A stretch of 64,000 bases of DNA, taken from assembly GCA_038030265.1 (NCBI GenBank), contig CM075937.1:682001-746000 (forward strand), given 5' to 3'. The position numbers and the translations under genes are program-made. This DNA comes from Corythucha ciliata. Taxonomy: Eukaryota > Arthropoda > Insecta > Hemiptera > Tingidae. Shown here in pieces: positions 55,785 to 63,732 of the stretch; within the stretch, counting starts at the first letter, position 1; each line of letters begins with the position of its first letter. The notes beneath the pieces were generated by a model. That model was not told where the DNA came from. It saw only the letters and a list, made by a program, of their open reading frames with translations, and ran no database searches.

Positions 55785-57560
55785 ATGGATGCATCAAAAG
55801 AAGTTTTCAACTGGGATCAATATGGTCAAACTGGTACATTAGGCCGGGCATATACAGATCAAGAAAGAGCAGACACAGCTGCCATATATGGAGCTACCTT
55901 AAGCGCTATTAATCAGTATGAAGTAGTAAAAGGGTCGATTATCAGCCTCACCCATAAAGATGTTATTGTGGGTGTTGGATACAAATCCGATGGTTTGATT
56001 GCTGCTTCTGAGTTTAGAGATTTACCTGAATTAAAGCCAGGGGATGAGGTTGAGGTATACATAGAAGAAACAGAGAATGCCAAAGGCCAGTTGGTGCTTT
56101 CTCGTAAAAAAGCAAAATTGGTAAGGGCTTGGGAAAAAATTCAACATGCACTCGAACATGGAGAGGTCTTAGAAGGGCTGGTAAAGCGCAGAACAAAAGG
56201 GGGGTTGATTGTAGAAGTTTGTGATATTGAGACTTTTCTACCTGGTTCACAGATTGACATTAGGCCTGTTTTAGACTTTGATGTTTTTGTAGGCAAAACC
56301 ATTGATGTGGTTGTTATTAAAATCAACCATACCAATGACAATGTGGTGGTTTCCCATAAAGCACTCACTGAGAAGAAGCTAGAGGGGCAGAAGCTTGAAA
56401 TCATGAGTAAGCTTGAAAAAGGTCAAATCCTAGAAGGCTATGTAAAAAATATCACCAAGTTTGGTGCCTTTATTGATTTAGGAGGAGTAGATGGTTTGCT
56501 CCATAAGTTAGATATGGCTTGGAGTAGGGTCAACCATCCAGAAGAACTCTTTACCCTTGGTGAGAAGGTCCGTGTAGTGGTCATTGGTTTTAATGAAGAC
56601 AAAAAGCGCATTTCTCTGGGCATCAAGCAACTGCAAGATCATCCATGGGATGCCCTGCCAGAAACCGTACAAGTAGGATCTACCATTAAAGGTACCATAA
56701 CCAATATTGCCGATTATGGTCTTTTTATAGAATTGATGCCTGGTGTAGAGGGGTTTGTATATGTTTTAGATATTTCATGGTCGCAATATTTGCGAGACAT
56801 CAATGAGCATTATAAAATAGGCGATACGATTGAGACCTGTATTTTATCATTGGATCGAAAAAACCATAAAATATCTTTGGGCATCAAACAGCTAACAGGA
56901 GATCCCTGGGAGCATGATGCATTTCTATCTACTTATGCAGTAGGCACTACGCATGAAGGTGTTGTGCGCAATCTAACCCATTTTGGAGCCTTTATAGAAC
57001 TAGAGCCAGGTATTGAAGGTTTGTTACACGTTTCTCGTCTTTCCGGTACCAAACGTGTGGCGCACCCTGCTGACGTCTTAAAATTGGGTGAAAAACTAGA
57101 GGCCATTGTATTGGGCATTAGTCGAGAAAATAGGCGCCTTTCACTTGGTTTAAAGCAAGAAAATCCATGGGAGGCTTGTGAGAAGATTTTCCAAGTAGGT
57201 ACCCTGCACAAAGGCACTATTTTGAAAAAGACTTCAGGCCGTGGTGCGGTTGTTGAGCTGGCCCATGGTATAGAAGGCCATGTGCCGCAACAACATTTGA
57301 TAAAATCAGATGGTCAGGAAGCAGAAGTTGGAGAAGAGTTGGATTTGCAAGTTATTAAATTTTCTAAAGGAGATAAAAAAATAATTTTATCGCATCAGAT
57401 TCTTTTTAATCCAGCAATAGAGACTAAAATAGAGGGTAAGCCAAAAGTAGACCATCCAAAAGAGAAAGTAGAAAAGGCACCATCTGTGAGAGGATTTGAA
57501 GCCTTTGCTGATTTGAAAGAAAAGCTCGAACAAAACACAAAAGGAGAGGATAAAGGGTAA
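55785..57560 (+). CDS. rpsA: 30S ribosomal protein S1
   Basis: The 591-residue protein carries about six S1 RNA-binding repeats from residue 45. Examples are VKGSIISLTHKDVIVGVGYKSDGLI, LEGLVKRRTKGGLIVEVCDIETFLPGS, LEGYVKNITKFGAFIDLGGVDGLLHKLDMAW and HEGVVRNLTHFGAFIELEPGIEGLLHVSRLS. The later repeats are the best conserved. S1 brings mRNA to the 30S subunit; in Bacteroidota it matters because Shine-Dalgarno use is weak. Two tRNA genes follow directly. Confidence 0.96.
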   Translation: MDASKEVFNWDQYGQTGTLGRAYTDQERADTAAIYGATLSAINQYEVVKGSIISLTHKDVIVGVGYKSDGLIAASEFRDLPELKPGDEVEVYIEETENAKGQLVLSRKKAKLVRAWEKIQHALEHGEVLEGLVKRRTKGGLIVEVCDIETFLPGSQIDIRPVLDFDVFVGKTIDVVVIKINHTNDNVVVSHKALTEKKLEGQKLEIMSKLEKGQILEGYVKNITKFGAFIDLGGVDGLLHKLDMAWSRVNHPEELFTLGEKVRVVVIGFNEDKKRISLGIKQLQDHPWDALPETVQVGSTIKGTITNIADYGLFIELMPGVEGFVYVLDISWSQYLRDINEHYKIGDTIETCILSLDRKNHKISLGIKQLTGDPWEHDAFLSTYAVGTTHEGVVRNLTHFGAFIELEPGIEGLLHVSRLSGTKRVAHPADVLKLGEKLEAIVLGISRENRRLSLGLKQENPWEACEKIFQVGTLHKGTILKKTSGRGAVVELAHGIEGHVPQQHLIKSDGQEAEVGEELDLQVIKFSKGDKKIILSHQILFNPAIETKIEGKPKVDHPKEKVEKAPSVRGFEAFADLKEKLEQNTKGEDKG

Positions 57561-57572
57561 TGGTTTTATTCG

Positions 57573-57643
57573 GGTCGCGTGGCCGAGTGGTTAGGCAGAG
57601 GTCTGCAAAACCTCTTACGGTGGTTCGAACCCACTCGCGACCT
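57573..57643 (+). tRNA. tRNA-Cys (GCA)
   Basis: The acceptor stem pairs GGTCGCG (57573-57579) with CGCGACC (57636-57642). The anticodon loop CTGCAAA gives anticodon GCA. GGTTCGAACCC forms the T arm. CCA is not fully encoded. It starts 12 bp after the rpsA stop codon and is followed by tRNA-Leu. Confidence 0.93.
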
Positions 57644-57650
57644 CCCTTTT

Positions 57651-57734
57651 GCCTGGGTGGCGGAATTGGTAGACGCGTTGGTCTCAAAAACCAATGGTAG
57701 TGATATCGTGCCGGTTCGATTCCGGCCCCAGGTA
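57651..57734 (+). tRNA. tRNA-Leu (CAA)
   Basis: The acceptor stem pairs GCCTGGG (57651-57657) with CCCAGGT (57727-57733), with a G-U closing pair. The loop CTCAAAA gives anticodon CAA. A long variable arm (ATGGTAGTGATATCGT) is present, as expected for class II tRNA-Leu. It is seven bases from tRNA-Cys. Confidence 0.92.
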
Positions 57735-57974
57735 CACATTAATCGCTGCCTACTTAATAAAAGCGTCAAATAAAAAATTTTGCTGCAAATAATCTGTACA
57801 ATATTTTTTTATTCTGGATATTAGAAGAATATTTAAACATTTATGAAAATACGCGCTTTATTTTTTGTAATTCTAGTAGACTTTATTTAAAATTATAATT
57901 CATTCGTTTTAGAGGGTTCCCAAGAGTTGGAATATTGCTTCTTCTATTGTGTGCCATACAAATTTATAAAGTTG

Positions 57975-57982
57975 TAACTTTG
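57975..57982 (+). promoter_or_regulatory. Possible -7 promoter element for the RelA/SpoT-like gene
   Basis: TAACTTTG fits TAnnTTTG, about 95 bp ahead of the ATG. No good TTTG is seen at -33. Confidence 0.3.
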
Positions 57983-58026
57983 AAGCGAAGTGATAAGCTT
58001 TACTTGAAGTGAGGCATGGGCCAAAG

Positions 58027-58039
58027 CCGTAGACTACGG
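58027..58039. promoter_or_regulatory. Palindrome CCGTAGACTACGG, possible operator
   Basis: A perfect 6+1+6 palindrome lies 38 bp before the start codon of the RelA/SpoT-like gene and about 45 bp after the possible -7 element. It could be a protein-binding site or chance. Confidence 0.3.
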
Positions 58040-58077
58040 AATCGGTTTCTGCAAAAAACTTTTGATTGTATAGAGTC

Positions 58078-59193
58078 ATGAAAAGAAATAAAATGCTTGA
58101 TCTCAATGATTGGAATGTGCATCAGCTTGCAAAAGTAGTCTCTGAAACACCAAAGGAGATGAAACATGCCTGGTCAAAAATACATGAGGCTTTTTCATGT
58201 GCGGAAAGCTGTGAGCACCACGTAGATTCAAAGAAGTTCAAGCATGCGCTGAAACCATCTATAGAGGTAGCTGTTATTGCTGCTACTGAGATGTCGTTGG
58301 GGCTTTCTGCTGTTATTTCCGCCATCTTAGCCCCTTCTTTTTTGAAAGGCTTGATTCGCAAAGAAACCATTCAAAAACGCTTTGGTCTGAAAATAGTTTC
58401 TATATTGGTCGAATTGAATAGGTTTAAGCGTTGTAAGTTCCGCCGTAGTGCACTGTTGAATTGTCGCCATGCCCCTGATACAGCAGCACCCCGTGTGTTG
58501 GCCATTTTATTGCAAATCTGTGATGTTATTCGGGTAAACTATAGCGGCGTACCATTCGAAAGTTTAGATTCAGAGTTGATCTACTATTCCAGTAGCAAAC
58601 TTTTGTTTGATTTAAAATCCTTTTATATCCCACTTGCCCATAGAATGCGACTCTATAATATTCAAGCTAAATTGGCAGACTTTTGGTTAAAGTATACAGA
58701 TACGTTGACCTATTATTCGATTACTGCGAAGATTGGCATGACCAAGCTGCAAAGGCAGCAAAAATTGGATCTTATTTCTGAGGAGATTCATTCCGCAGTT
58801 CAAGCACATGGCATTAATTTCGTATTAAAAAAGCGTATTAAGTCTATTTATTCTATTTGGCATAAGATTCAAAGGTTAAACGTTGATGTGGATCAAATAC
58901 ATGATCTTGCAGCTATTAGAATCATTCTAAAGGGCATGGATGGTAAAACCCTGCAAGAAGAGAAGATAGCCTGCTGGAGGGTGCTTAGCATTGTTAGTGA
59001 TCTGTATAAACCGATCTGTAATATTATGCGAGATTGGATCAGCATACCAAGGGATAGCAGCTATGAGTCGCTTCATCTTACCTTTGAAACCTATAAATAT
59101 GGACGATTAGAGATGCAGGTCCGTACAGAGCGAATGGATTATATCGCAGAATATGGTGAGGCAGCACATTGGAAATATAAACTATTGGATTAA
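58078..59193 (+). CDS. RelA/SpoT-family (p)ppGpp synthetase with degenerate HD domain
   Basis: From the ATG at 58078 it has 371 residues (a TTG at 58066 adds four). The N-terminal half aligns with the RSH hydrolase domain, but the HD metal site is gone: AVISAILAPSFLKGLI stands where AALLHDxxED is expected. The synthetase half keeps RIKSIYSIWHKIQR, IHDLAAIRIIL, DWISIPRDSSYESLHLTFE and GRLEMQVRTERMDYIAEYGEAAHWKYK. TGS and ACT domains are absent; the family norm is about 730 residues. I infer a synthetase-only alarmone enzyme, or a decaying one. Confidence 0.75.
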   Translation: MKRNKMLDLNDWNVHQLAKVVSETPKEMKHAWSKIHEAFSCAESCEHHVDSKKFKHALKPSIEVAVIAATEMSLGLSAVISAILAPSFLKGLIRKETIQKRFGLKIVSILVELNRFKRCKFRRSALLNCRHAPDTAAPRVLAILLQICDVIRVNYSGVPFESLDSELIYYSSSKLLFDLKSFYIPLAHRMRLYNIQAKLADFWLKYTDTLTYYSITAKIGMTKLQRQQKLDLISEEIHSAVQAHGINFVLKKRIKSIYSIWHKIQRLNVDVDQIHDLAAIRIILKGMDGKTLQEEKIACWRVLSIVSDLYKPICNIMRDWISIPRDSSYESLHLTFETYKYGRLEMQVRTERMDYIAEYGEAAHWKYKLLD

Positions 59194-59197
59194 TCGT

Positions 59198-60409
59198 TTA
59201 ATAACTAGCCTTTATATATCTGGTTGCCTGAATCTGTTCTATTTCTTTCGTAATACTTTCTTTTAGAAGTTCTATATGTAGCCCTTTTGTTGCGGAAATA
59301 TAAACCGCAGGATGGCCATCATATTCATGGCTATACCTTCCTGTTCTTAAAGCCACTTCTACGGGTGTGTCTATTGCTTGCCTAGCCCTGGCTATGTTTT
59401 TTTCGCCTCGTTCAATGATGTCAATTTTATTGAATACTAAAATACTTGGCAAGCCCTCTGCACCTATTTCTTTTAAAGTCTGGTTGACTATAGCCATTTG
59501 CTCTTGAAAATGGTCGTGCGATGCATCTATCACATGCAGCAGCAAGTCAGCCTCTTTAATTTCTGCCAATGTAGACTTAAAACACTCCACCAGTGTATGG
59601 GGTAGCTTACGAATAAAGCCTACCGTATCGGTTAATAAAAAAGGATGGTCATTTACTACTACCTTGCGTACAGTAGCATCTACCGTAGCAAATAATTTAT
59701 TATCCGCCAAGATATCCGACTTAGAGAGCAGCTGCATTAAAGTAGACTTCCCCACATTCGTGTACCCTACTAAGGCCACACGAATCAAATCAGCCCGCCC
59801 CTTACGCCTGATTATACATTGTTGTGTGATGCCAGCCAACTTTTCACGCAACTTGGTAATTTTATGTTGAATAATTCTTTTATCCGTTTCCAATTCCTTT
59901 TCCCCAGGGCCACGCATACCTGCACTACCCCCTTTTTGACTAGAAAGATGGGTCCACATCCTGGTAAGTCTTGGTAATAGATATTGATACTGTGCTAGTT
60001 CTACCTGTGTTCTTGCTTGCTTGGTTTGGGCACGCATCGAAAAGATATTAAGGATCAATAAACTTCTATCCAATACCTGGCAGGCCAGTGCCTTTTCTAG
60101 ATTGCGTGCTTGTGAGGGAGAAAGTTCATCGTCAAAAATAGCGTAGTCAACTTTTTCTCCTTTTATAAAAGCAGCTATCTCTTCTAGCTTCCCCTTGCCT
60201 ACAAAGGTAGCACCATGTGGATAATCCAACCTTTGCATAAACGATGTAACAATTTTTAACCCCCAAGTATCTGCCAAAAAGGCCAACTCTGTAAGATATT
60301 CTTCTGTTTTCGCTAGAGGCTGCCGGGGGGTAACCAAGGCTACCAGGATGGCCGTTTTACCCGCCTCATAGGCCGTTAAGTCAGATTGTCTATCCCTATA
60401 CATGAACAT
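59198..60409 (-). CDS. hflX: Ribosome-associated GTPase HflX
   Basis: From the ATG at 60409 (MFMYRDRQSD) it has 403 residues; a TTG at 60436 would add nine. The N-terminal HflX domain has FVGKGKLEEIAAFI and AIFDDELSPSQARNLEKAL. The central region GGSAGMRGPGEKELETDKRII is diagnostic. The G domain carries ALVGYTNVGKSTLMQLL, DTVGFIRKLP and NKIDI. HflX splits stalled ribosomes. It converges on the RelA/SpoT-like gene with a 4-bp gap. Confidence 0.95.
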   Translation of the reverse strand: MFMYRDRQSDLTAYEAGKTAILVALVTPRQPLAKTEEYLTELAFLADTWGLKIVTSFMQRLDYPHGATFVGKGKLEEIAAFIKGEKVDYAIFDDELSPSQARNLEKALACQVLDRSLLILNIFSMRAQTKQARTQVELAQYQYLLPRLTRMWTHLSSQKGGSAGMRGPGEKELETDKRIIQHKITKLREKLAGITQQCIIRRKGRADLIRVALVGYTNVGKSTLMQLLSKSDILADNKLFATVDATVRKVVVNDHPFLLTDTVGFIRKLPHTLVECFKSTLAEIKEADLLLHVIDASHDHFQEQMAIVNQTLKEIGAEGLPSILVFNKIDIIERGEKNIARARQAIDTPVEVALRTGRYSHEYDGHPAVYISATKGLHIELLKESITKEIEQIQATRYIKASY

Positions 60410-60651
60410 AACGATTAGATTTTTTAAAAAATGCAAGCCACAATTCTATAAAATAAAATTATAAAAACCAATGCAAACTTGCTAATTTTAAGTCTGTTTA
60501 ATATTAAGAAGTTGGTTTTTTATAGTTTCTGTTACACCCCTTTTTATAAATTTGAGCCAAAGTTTGCTAAAAACAGTTTATGTTCATAGCATTGGATGGG
60601 CAAAATAGTCTTGTTTCCTTTTATTTTGTGCTAGTTTATAGATTAACTTTT

Positions 60652-60659
60652 TATATTTG
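60652..60659 (+). promoter_or_regulatory. Candidate Bacteroidota promoter for prmC
   Basis: TATATTTG fits TAnnTTTG, and TTTG at 60625-60628 lies 23 bp upstream in the -33 position. The element is about 40-60 bp ahead of the start codons. Confidence 0.4.
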
Positions 60660-60698
60660 GAAGATGAAACGCATAAGTAGCTTAAGCAACCCAGCAAA

Positions 60699-61697
60699 GT
60701 GTATTGCAAAAATTTAATGAATCTACTTTCTCATTCAGCAACTTCTGAAGTGGTCATACCGCTTCGCGTGTTATCGGATCTATGTTGTCAAGCGCTAGCG
60801 TTGGCTGTGCCAAATAGATCAGAATGCGCTGCTATTGTTCAACAATTGTTGGGTGCCTATTTACAAGTTGATCCAACAGATTATATCTTAAATCCAAACT
60901 GTACCATTTCGCCTATGCTTCAGAAGCAGCTTTTAGATGCAGTAAATAGATTACAACAGCATGAACCCATTCAATATGTTCTTGGATACACCTATTTTGC
61001 TGGCAACCTTTTTAAGGTAACCCCTGCTGTACTGATTCCGCGGCCAGAAACAGAAGAATGGGTCACCTTTTTAATAGATCATCTTGCACCTCCCACCTCT
61101 ATCCTAGATATAGGTACTGGCAGTGGTTGTATTGCCATTACGCTCAAGCAGCAATTTCCACAGGCAGTGGTAGATGCTATTGATATCAGTAAAGAAGCCT
61201 TAGCAGTTGCTGCTTACAATGCAGCCGCATTAGGTGTATCGGTCCGTTTTATAGCGTCTGATATCCTAATGGAGCCACTTCCTCCATCTAATTGGTCGCT
61301 AATCGTTAGCAATCCTCCCTATGTGCGCATGCAAGAGCAGTCATTTATGCATGCAAATGTGTTAGCGTATGAACCCCATTTGGCCTTGTTTGTCCACGAT
61401 GATGATCCGCTTGTATTTCACCGGCGGATTATCCAACTTGCTGCACTGCATTTAGAGCCAAATGGTATACTATGTTTCGAAATCAATGAAGCATTAGGTG
61501 AAAAGATTGTAGATTTACTACATCGCGCAAATTTTAAGCAAATATGCATACACAAAGATATGCATGAAAAAGAAAGATGGGTCATGGCGCTCCTTGAGGA
61601 TCAGTCGCGTGGCCCAATGTACACTAGACCTTATGCAAAAGCTATTTGTGATCAGCAATTTTTAGGAGAAGCGCAGTCGAGCACCGCAGCATACTAG
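60699..61697 (+). CDS. prmC: Release factor glutamine methyltransferase PrmC/HemK
   Basis: The frame opens with GTG at 60699; ATG at 60717 (MNLLSHSATSE) is an equally good start and gives 326 residues. An N-terminal helical domain contains HEPIQYVLGYTYFAGNLFKV and VLIPRPETEEWV. The SAM site is ILDIGTGSGCIAITL and the catalytic motif is IVSNPPYV. PrmC methylates the GGQ glutamine of RF1/RF2. The conserved fold ends near KERWVMALLED. The last about 30 residues come from a palindromic repeat that supplies the stop codon. Confidence 0.93.
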   Translation: MYCKNLMNLLSHSATSEVVIPLRVLSDLCCQALALAVPNRSECAAIVQQLLGAYLQVDPTDYILNPNCTISPMLQKQLLDAVNRLQQHEPIQYVLGYTYFAGNLFKVTPAVLIPRPETEEWVTFLIDHLAPPTSILDIGTGSGCIAITLKQQFPQAVVDAIDISKEALAVAAYNAAALGVSVRFIASDILMEPLPPSNWSLIVSNPPYVRMQEQSFMHANVLAYEPHLALFVHDDDPLVFHRRIIQLAALHLEPNGILCFEINEALGEKIVDLLHRANFKQICIHKDMHEKERWVMALLEDQSRGPMYTRPYAKAICDQQFLGEAQSSTAAY

Positions 61698-61758
61698 ATG
61701 TATTTGAGGAGCATAGACAAGCTTCGACACCAAAATTGCCATTAGAAATAGGTTTTGC
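61635..61758. repeat. Palindromic element, family 2, copy 2 (124 bp)
   Basis: Imperfect arms of about 27 bp start with GCAAAAGCTATTTGTGATCA and end with its near-complement TTAGAAATAGGTTTTGC. They flank a core TAGGAGAAGCGCAGTCGAGC ... TACTAGATGTATTTGAGGA that resembles the core at 37.34 kb. It overlaps the prmC 3' end and provides its stop codon at 61695-61697. Confidence 0.65.
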
Positions 61759-61794
61759 AGAAGGTCTACTTAAAATTATATTGGTATTTTAACT

Positions 61795-62676
61795 ATGCAA
61801 TCTGCATTAAAAATAAGCGTTTTATGGGCTATCGTTGCCTATACATGGTTTGGCATTACCGCCGTTGGCGCAAATCCGCATGGTGATTTTCCTGTTCGTG
61901 GGCTCCTTCAAGCAGAACAAGTAGACCCTCCTCTGGAAGAATCGGAACCACCATCTTTAGAAAAAGATGGCGCGCAAGAGGAAGATGGTGCACAAATGGA
62001 AAAAGCTACTTTACCATTGGTTAAAGTGGCACATGCAGACGTGATGGATCTTTTGCATCTTTATTTTCAACCCAAGCCTATACATGTTCCCAATTATGTT
62101 CCTTTTATACAGCAGTTTGGGATACGCATCAACTGGTTGCAATGCTTGCGCAATTGTTGGTCCAATCAGAAAAAGTGTTATGGAGGAGGAGTCGATTTTC
62201 ACTTTTCTGGCCCCATGCAGCTATCTTTTGACCTCGGATATGCCGCTTATCACCCTAAAGATGTAACCCATGGGAATCAATTAGCATATAAATCACAAGG
62301 TCGATATGGTTTGATAGCCCTTTTATATGTACTGCACCTCAACCATCTGAACAATGGTTATTTTGGTATTGCTTATGGGCAAAGCCGATTTGATCTTATT
62401 ACTTTTTATGGTAATCATGTCGCCACCACTTCCAAGCCATTGGTAGTAGGCTGGGCGCAACTCGTTGGAGGCTCTGAGCTTAGATTGCTTCCTCACCTCT
62501 ATGGAGGCATCCAGTTTGGCGTAGGCTATCTTTTGCATGCTAAAAAAAATAACGACCGTCGGATATCGAACTATTTTGTTCCAGGATATGGCAGAATAGT
62601 AAATAAAGTAATGTTCGATATGACATTTTATCTAAAATGGAGTATCTTTTTCTTAGAAAAGAAAATAGTGATTTAG
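61795..62676 (+). CDS. DUF6048-like exported beta-barrel protein
   Basis: The 293-residue protein has a signal peptide (about 1-27, ending GAN) and an acidic spacer (EESEPPSLEKDGAQEEDGAQ). The C-terminal 180 residues alternate aromatic and polar residues (YGGGVDFHFSGPMQLSFDLGYAAYHP, GRYGLIALLYVLHLN, NGYFGIAYGQSRFD, YGGIQFGVGYLLHA) like a small outer-membrane barrel. It recalls Bacteroidota DUF6048 proteins, but from memory only. Function unknown. It lies between prmC and the Ppx/GppA gene on the same strand. Confidence 0.6.
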   Translation: MQSALKISVLWAIVAYTWFGITAVGANPHGDFPVRGLLQAEQVDPPLEESEPPSLEKDGAQEEDGAQMEKATLPLVKVAHADVMDLLHLYFQPKPIHVPNYVPFIQQFGIRINWLQCLRNCWSNQKKCYGGGVDFHFSGPMQLSFDLGYAAYHPKDVTHGNQLAYKSQGRYGLIALLYVLHLNHLNNGYFGIAYGQSRFDLITFYGNHVATTSKPLVVGWAQLVGGSELRLLPHLYGGIQFGVGYLLHAKKNNDRRISNYFVPGYGRIVNKVMFDMTFYLKWSIFFLEKKIVI

Positions 62677-62731
62677 CTGCATGGTTTTACACCTAGTAAG
62701 CCATAGAACAGCCTTTTAATTTTAAATAAAT

Positions 62732-63679
62732 ATGTCAAAGTTAGCTGTTATTGATTTAGGTACAAATGTTATAAATGTTTTAGTAGGAGCAGTTGATCAG
62801 GAAAAATATACCGTGCTTTATGAAGAAAAAATTACAAAAGCTATGGTTCAACAGCCCTTATATGCCATGCATATCTCATTAGAGGAACAAAAAAATATTG
62901 TAGATACCCTGGTGGCCATTAAAAAAAAGTTAGATGTAGATGGTGTACCCTTTATTGTCGCCAAGGCAACAAGTCTTTTACGGGATGCACCTAATGCCGC
63001 TGAGGTGATTGAAGCGATTCGCTTTGAAACGGATATTCAAGTAGAAGTTATTTCTGGTATAGAGGAAGCTGCTTTAATTTATTATGGTATCAGCTCTTGC
63101 TTTACTTTAACAGATGGCTATGGTTTAATTATTGATATAGGCGGTGGGAGTGTGGAGTGTGTCATCTTTAATTATTTAAAACCCTTATGGGAAAGGAGTT
63201 TTGCATTAGGGATACGGCGTGTGGCTGCTCAGTTTACCTATAGTGATCCTATTACAACCCTTGAAGTAGCTCTTTTAGAAGATTATTATTGCAGGGCTTT
63301 GGCGCCCCTTTTTGCGGAAACTAAGTTGTACAGGCCTACTCAACTGATTGGAAGCTCTGGTGCTTTTCGCACATTATTAATGCTATACAAATGCCACTAC
63401 AACCTTTCCACTACGCAAACAGATGGTGGTATAAAACGCGTTTCTGCAGAGCAGTTTTTTAACATTTATCATGTGATACAAAAAACTCCTGCATCTGTTT
63501 GGCAAAAAAAGCTTTCCGTTGAACCTGTTTTTTTAAAGTTAATTCCATTGTCCGCCTGCCTGATTAAGGTGATTCTTACCACATGTAATCTACAGGAGAT
63601 TATTATTTCAGATAATTCGCTAAGAACAGGCCTGTTTATTCGAGAATGGAATCGTTTAAAACAGAATAGGCTTATTTGA
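62732..63679 (+). CDS. Exopolyphosphatase / guanosine pentaphosphatase family (Ppx/GppA)
   Basis: The 315-residue protein has the ASKHA ATPase fold. LAVIDLGTNVINVLVG is the first phosphate loop, TSLLRDAPNAAEVI and VISGIEEAALIYYGI follow, and GLIIDIGGGSVECVIF is the second phosphate loop. The 315-residue length fits the short form without C-terminal HD domain. It cleaves polyphosphate or pppGpp terminal phosphate; either is possible. Given the RelA/SpoT-like gene nearby, a link to alarmone metabolism is attractive but unproven. Confidence 0.87.
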   Translation: MSKLAVIDLGTNVINVLVGAVDQEKYTVLYEEKITKAMVQQPLYAMHISLEEQKNIVDTLVAIKKKLDVDGVPFIVAKATSLLRDAPNAAEVIEAIRFETDIQVEVISGIEEAALIYYGISSCFTLTDGYGLIIDIGGGSVECVIFNYLKPLWERSFALGIRRVAAQFTYSDPITTLEVALLEDYYCRALAPLFAETKLYRPTQLIGSSGAFRTLLMLYKCHYNLSTTQTDGGIKRVSAEQFFNIYHVIQKTPASVWQKKLSVEPVFLKLIPLSACLIKVILTTCNLQEIIISDNSLRTGLFIREWNRLKQNRLI

Positions 63680-63732
63680 GGGTAGCCTTTTTTCGAGATA
63701 GGTACATCTTTTCTTAATGCCCACCCGCTAAT

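Larger units (their letters stand above)
57735..58077. other. Upstream region of the RelA/SpoT-like gene
   Basis: These 343 AT-rich bases hold no gene. They contain a possible -7 element at 57975 and the 13-bp palindrome at 58027-58039, listed separately. Confidence 0.45.

Noticed and set aside
57424..57773. Open frames on both strands over the tRNA genes
   Set aside because: They are shadows of tRNA-Cys and tRNA-Leu and of the rpsA 3' end.
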